From positions 1 to 5,880 of the forward strand of contig CAZKFI010000104.1 in assembly GCA_964551975.1 (NCBI GenBank): a stretch of 5,880 bases of DNA. Direction: 5' to 3'. Below are positions 4,978 to 5,880 of this stretch, one piece after another. Both the position numbers and the translations under genes were made by a program. Under the pieces are notes generated by a model that saw only the letters and a list, made by a program, of their open reading frames with translations, did no database searches and had not been told where the DNA came from. The DNA comes from REEB426 sp964551975 (GTDB taxonomy: Bacteria > Actinomycetota > Actinomycetes > S36-B12). Positions within the stretch are counted from its first letter, which is position 1. The number at the start of each line of letters is the position of its first letter.

Positions 4978-5880
4978 ATGTCGTCTACCCGCAGGCGCGG
5001 CCTGGCGGCCGCGCTCGGAGCCTCCGCCCTGGCCGGGGCAGCCCTGACGGTTGCGCCAGCCGTTGCCTCCGCCGACGTGAGTGCCACCGCGAGCCAGTCG
5101 GCCTGCGTCGAGCGCGCGATGGATATGGCCCGTCCGCTCGTCAAGTCGAAAGGCAAGCCGGGGTCAGCGAGAGCGCGCGGGGTCAACGCGACGATCGAGC
5201 GCATTCGCGAGGCCTCGCCCGAGTGCGTTGATGTGATCTTCCACGACGGCACGGCCGAGAGCCCCAATGCCGGATTACTCGTCGGCGATGGCTTCTCCTA
5301 CTCCGACGCGACCTGCAATGCGGACGGGGCCTGCAACGGCGGCAACGGTGGTCTCCTTTCAGGTGACGGCGGCGACGGCTACAACGGTGGTAACGGCGGC
5401 AACGCCGGTTGGTACAGAGGCACCGCGGGTGACGGCGGAAACGCGGGGAGCACCTGTGTCGAGGACGCGTGCGACGGTGGTGACGGCGGTCGTGCCGGAC
5501 GCTTCGGTGACGGAGGCAATGGCGGCAATGGCGCCCTGGGTGGCAAAGGCGGCAATGGCGGCAACGGTGGCCTCCTTCGGGGCAGTGGCGGCAACGGCGG
5601 TGCGGGCGGCAACGGCGGTGCGGGCGGCAACGGCGGGAGTATCAGCCCGGCCGGAGTGGCAGCCAACGCATCGCACGGCGGCGATGGTGGCGCCGGTGGC
5701 CGAGGTGGGCTGCTGAGTGGTAACGGTGGCGCAGGTGGTGACGGTGGCAATGGTGGCGCCGGTCAGCACGGCGCGCACGGCGACCATGCATCGACCGGCA
5801 ATGCGGAGCACGGGGAACACGGCGGACACGGCGGCAACGGCGGCGCTGGTGGCGCAGGCGGAGTCGCGCCCGGTGTGGGC
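4978..5880 (+). CDS. Secreted PGRS-like glycine-rich protein, partial at the right edge
   Basis: The frame is open for 301 codons to the last base of the window, so the 3' end is missing. An Arg-rich start (STRRRG) leads into a hydrophobic Ala/Leu core and a likely signal-peptidase site after AVASA (residue 32), so the product is probably exported. Residues 33-110 look globular and helical, with Cys43 and Cys83 and a basic stretch at 57-68. From about 120 onward it is almost only Gly with Asn, Asp and Ala in GGNGG and GGAGG units. GGLLxGxGG occurs three times (124, 197, 243), as in the PGRS region of mycobacterial PE_PGRS proteins, but no PE domain is present. Two cysteine pairs (113/119 and 160/165) each precede a glycine block, and two HxxHxxH clusters lie at 264-270 and 278-284. 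The start has AGAGGA (4965-4970) 7 nt upstream. Likely role is cell surface or envelope; function unknown. The strong reverse-strand proline-rich frames here are shadows of it. Confidence 0.92.
   Translation, partial: MSSTRRRGLAAALGASALAGAALTVAPAVASADVSATASQSACVERAMDMARPLVKSKGKPGSARARGVNATIERIREASPECVDVIFHDGTAESPNAGLLVGDGFSYSDATCNADGACNGGNGGLLSGDGGDGYNGGNGGNAGWYRGTAGDGGNAGSTCVEDACDGGDGGRAGRFGDGGNGGNGALGGKGGNGGNGGLLRGSGGNGGAGGNGGAGGNGGSISPAGVAANASHGGDGGAGGRGGLLSGNGGAGGDGGNGGAGQHGAHGDHASTGNAEHGEHGGHGGNGGAGGAGGVAPGVG
5335..5880 (+). repeat. Imperfect GGX-GGX coding repeat region (PGRS-like)
   Basis: From codon 120 onward the DNA is a degenerate array of GGC/GGT glycine codons alternating with AAC/AAT, GAC or GCx, interrupted by short non-glycine segments around residues 159-166, 221-233 and 264-284. 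Such regions expand and contract by slippage and recombination, and are prone to assembly error. The array continues past the window. Confidence 0.9.
5587..5637 (+). repeat. 18-bp tandem repeat, about 2.8 copies
   Basis: The unit GGCGGCAACGGCGGTGCG (Gly-Gly-Asn-Gly-Gly-Ala) occurs identically at 5587-5604 and 5605-5622, with a 15-bp third copy at 5623-5637 that ends GGG instead of GGT. Nucleotide identity between copies, where the rest of the array is degenerate, points to a recent duplication and a possible length-variable site between strains. Confidence 0.9.

Noticed and set aside
5359..5829. Minus-strand Ala/Thr/Val-rich and proline-rich frames, and a plus-strand Ala/Thr frame
   Set aside because: They are other-frame readings of the GGC-rich repeat; the frame from 4978 has the signal peptide, ribosome binding site and PGRS pattern.
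5335..5880. CRISPR-like array
   Set aside because: Repeats are short, degenerate, codon-phased and within a coding frame, with no unique spacers.

Overview
This window looks like DNA from a high-GC Gram-positive bacterium (Actinomycetota). The reasons are the mostly G/C third codon positions, GTG starts, Sec-type signal peptides rich in Ala, and a long Gly/Asn/Ala repeat protein resembling the PGRS part of mycobacterial PE_PGRS proteins. I cannot name a genus. The first ~2 kb is visibly less GC-rich than the rest and uses AGA/AGG arginine codons repeatedly, so it may have a different history.

Layout: (1) Positions 1-214 hold no gene I can support, only a weak promoter candidate and a ribosome binding site. 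(2) Positions 215-1822 (+) encode a 535-residue single-domain protein of the lipoxygenase superfamily. Most of the lipoxygenase framework is recognisable, but three of the five canonical iron-ligand positions are replaced (Val, Gly, and a C-terminal Lys instead of His, Asn/His, and C-terminal Ile). (3) Positions 1823-1981 look like the decayed C-terminal end of a beta-rich gene. (4) Positions 2020-2760 (+) encode a complete short-chain dehydrogenase/reductase with an intact catalytic tetrad. (5) On the minus strand, transcribed towards the dehydrogenase, a 402-residue SAM-dependent methyltransferase (4879-3671) is followed 92 bp later by a 220-residue secreted beta-rich protein of unknown function (3578-2916), with two hairpins in the gap. 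(6) Divergent from the methyltransferase, across a 98-bp intergenic region with a palindrome, a secreted PGRS-like glycine-rich protein starts at 4978 and runs off the right edge.

How the genes work together: the dehydrogenase could in principle act on a product or ligand handled by the lipoxygenase-like protein, since hydroxy/keto conversion is a usual partner step in oxylipin chemistry. This rests only on proximity and shared orientation. The methyltransferase and the 220-residue secreted protein may be co-transcribed, but nothing in the sequence names a shared pathway. The most unusual items are the lipoxygenase-like protein with a degenerate metal site, and the PGRS-like exported protein that carries a signal peptide instead of a PE domain and has cysteine pairs and two HxxHxxH clusters.
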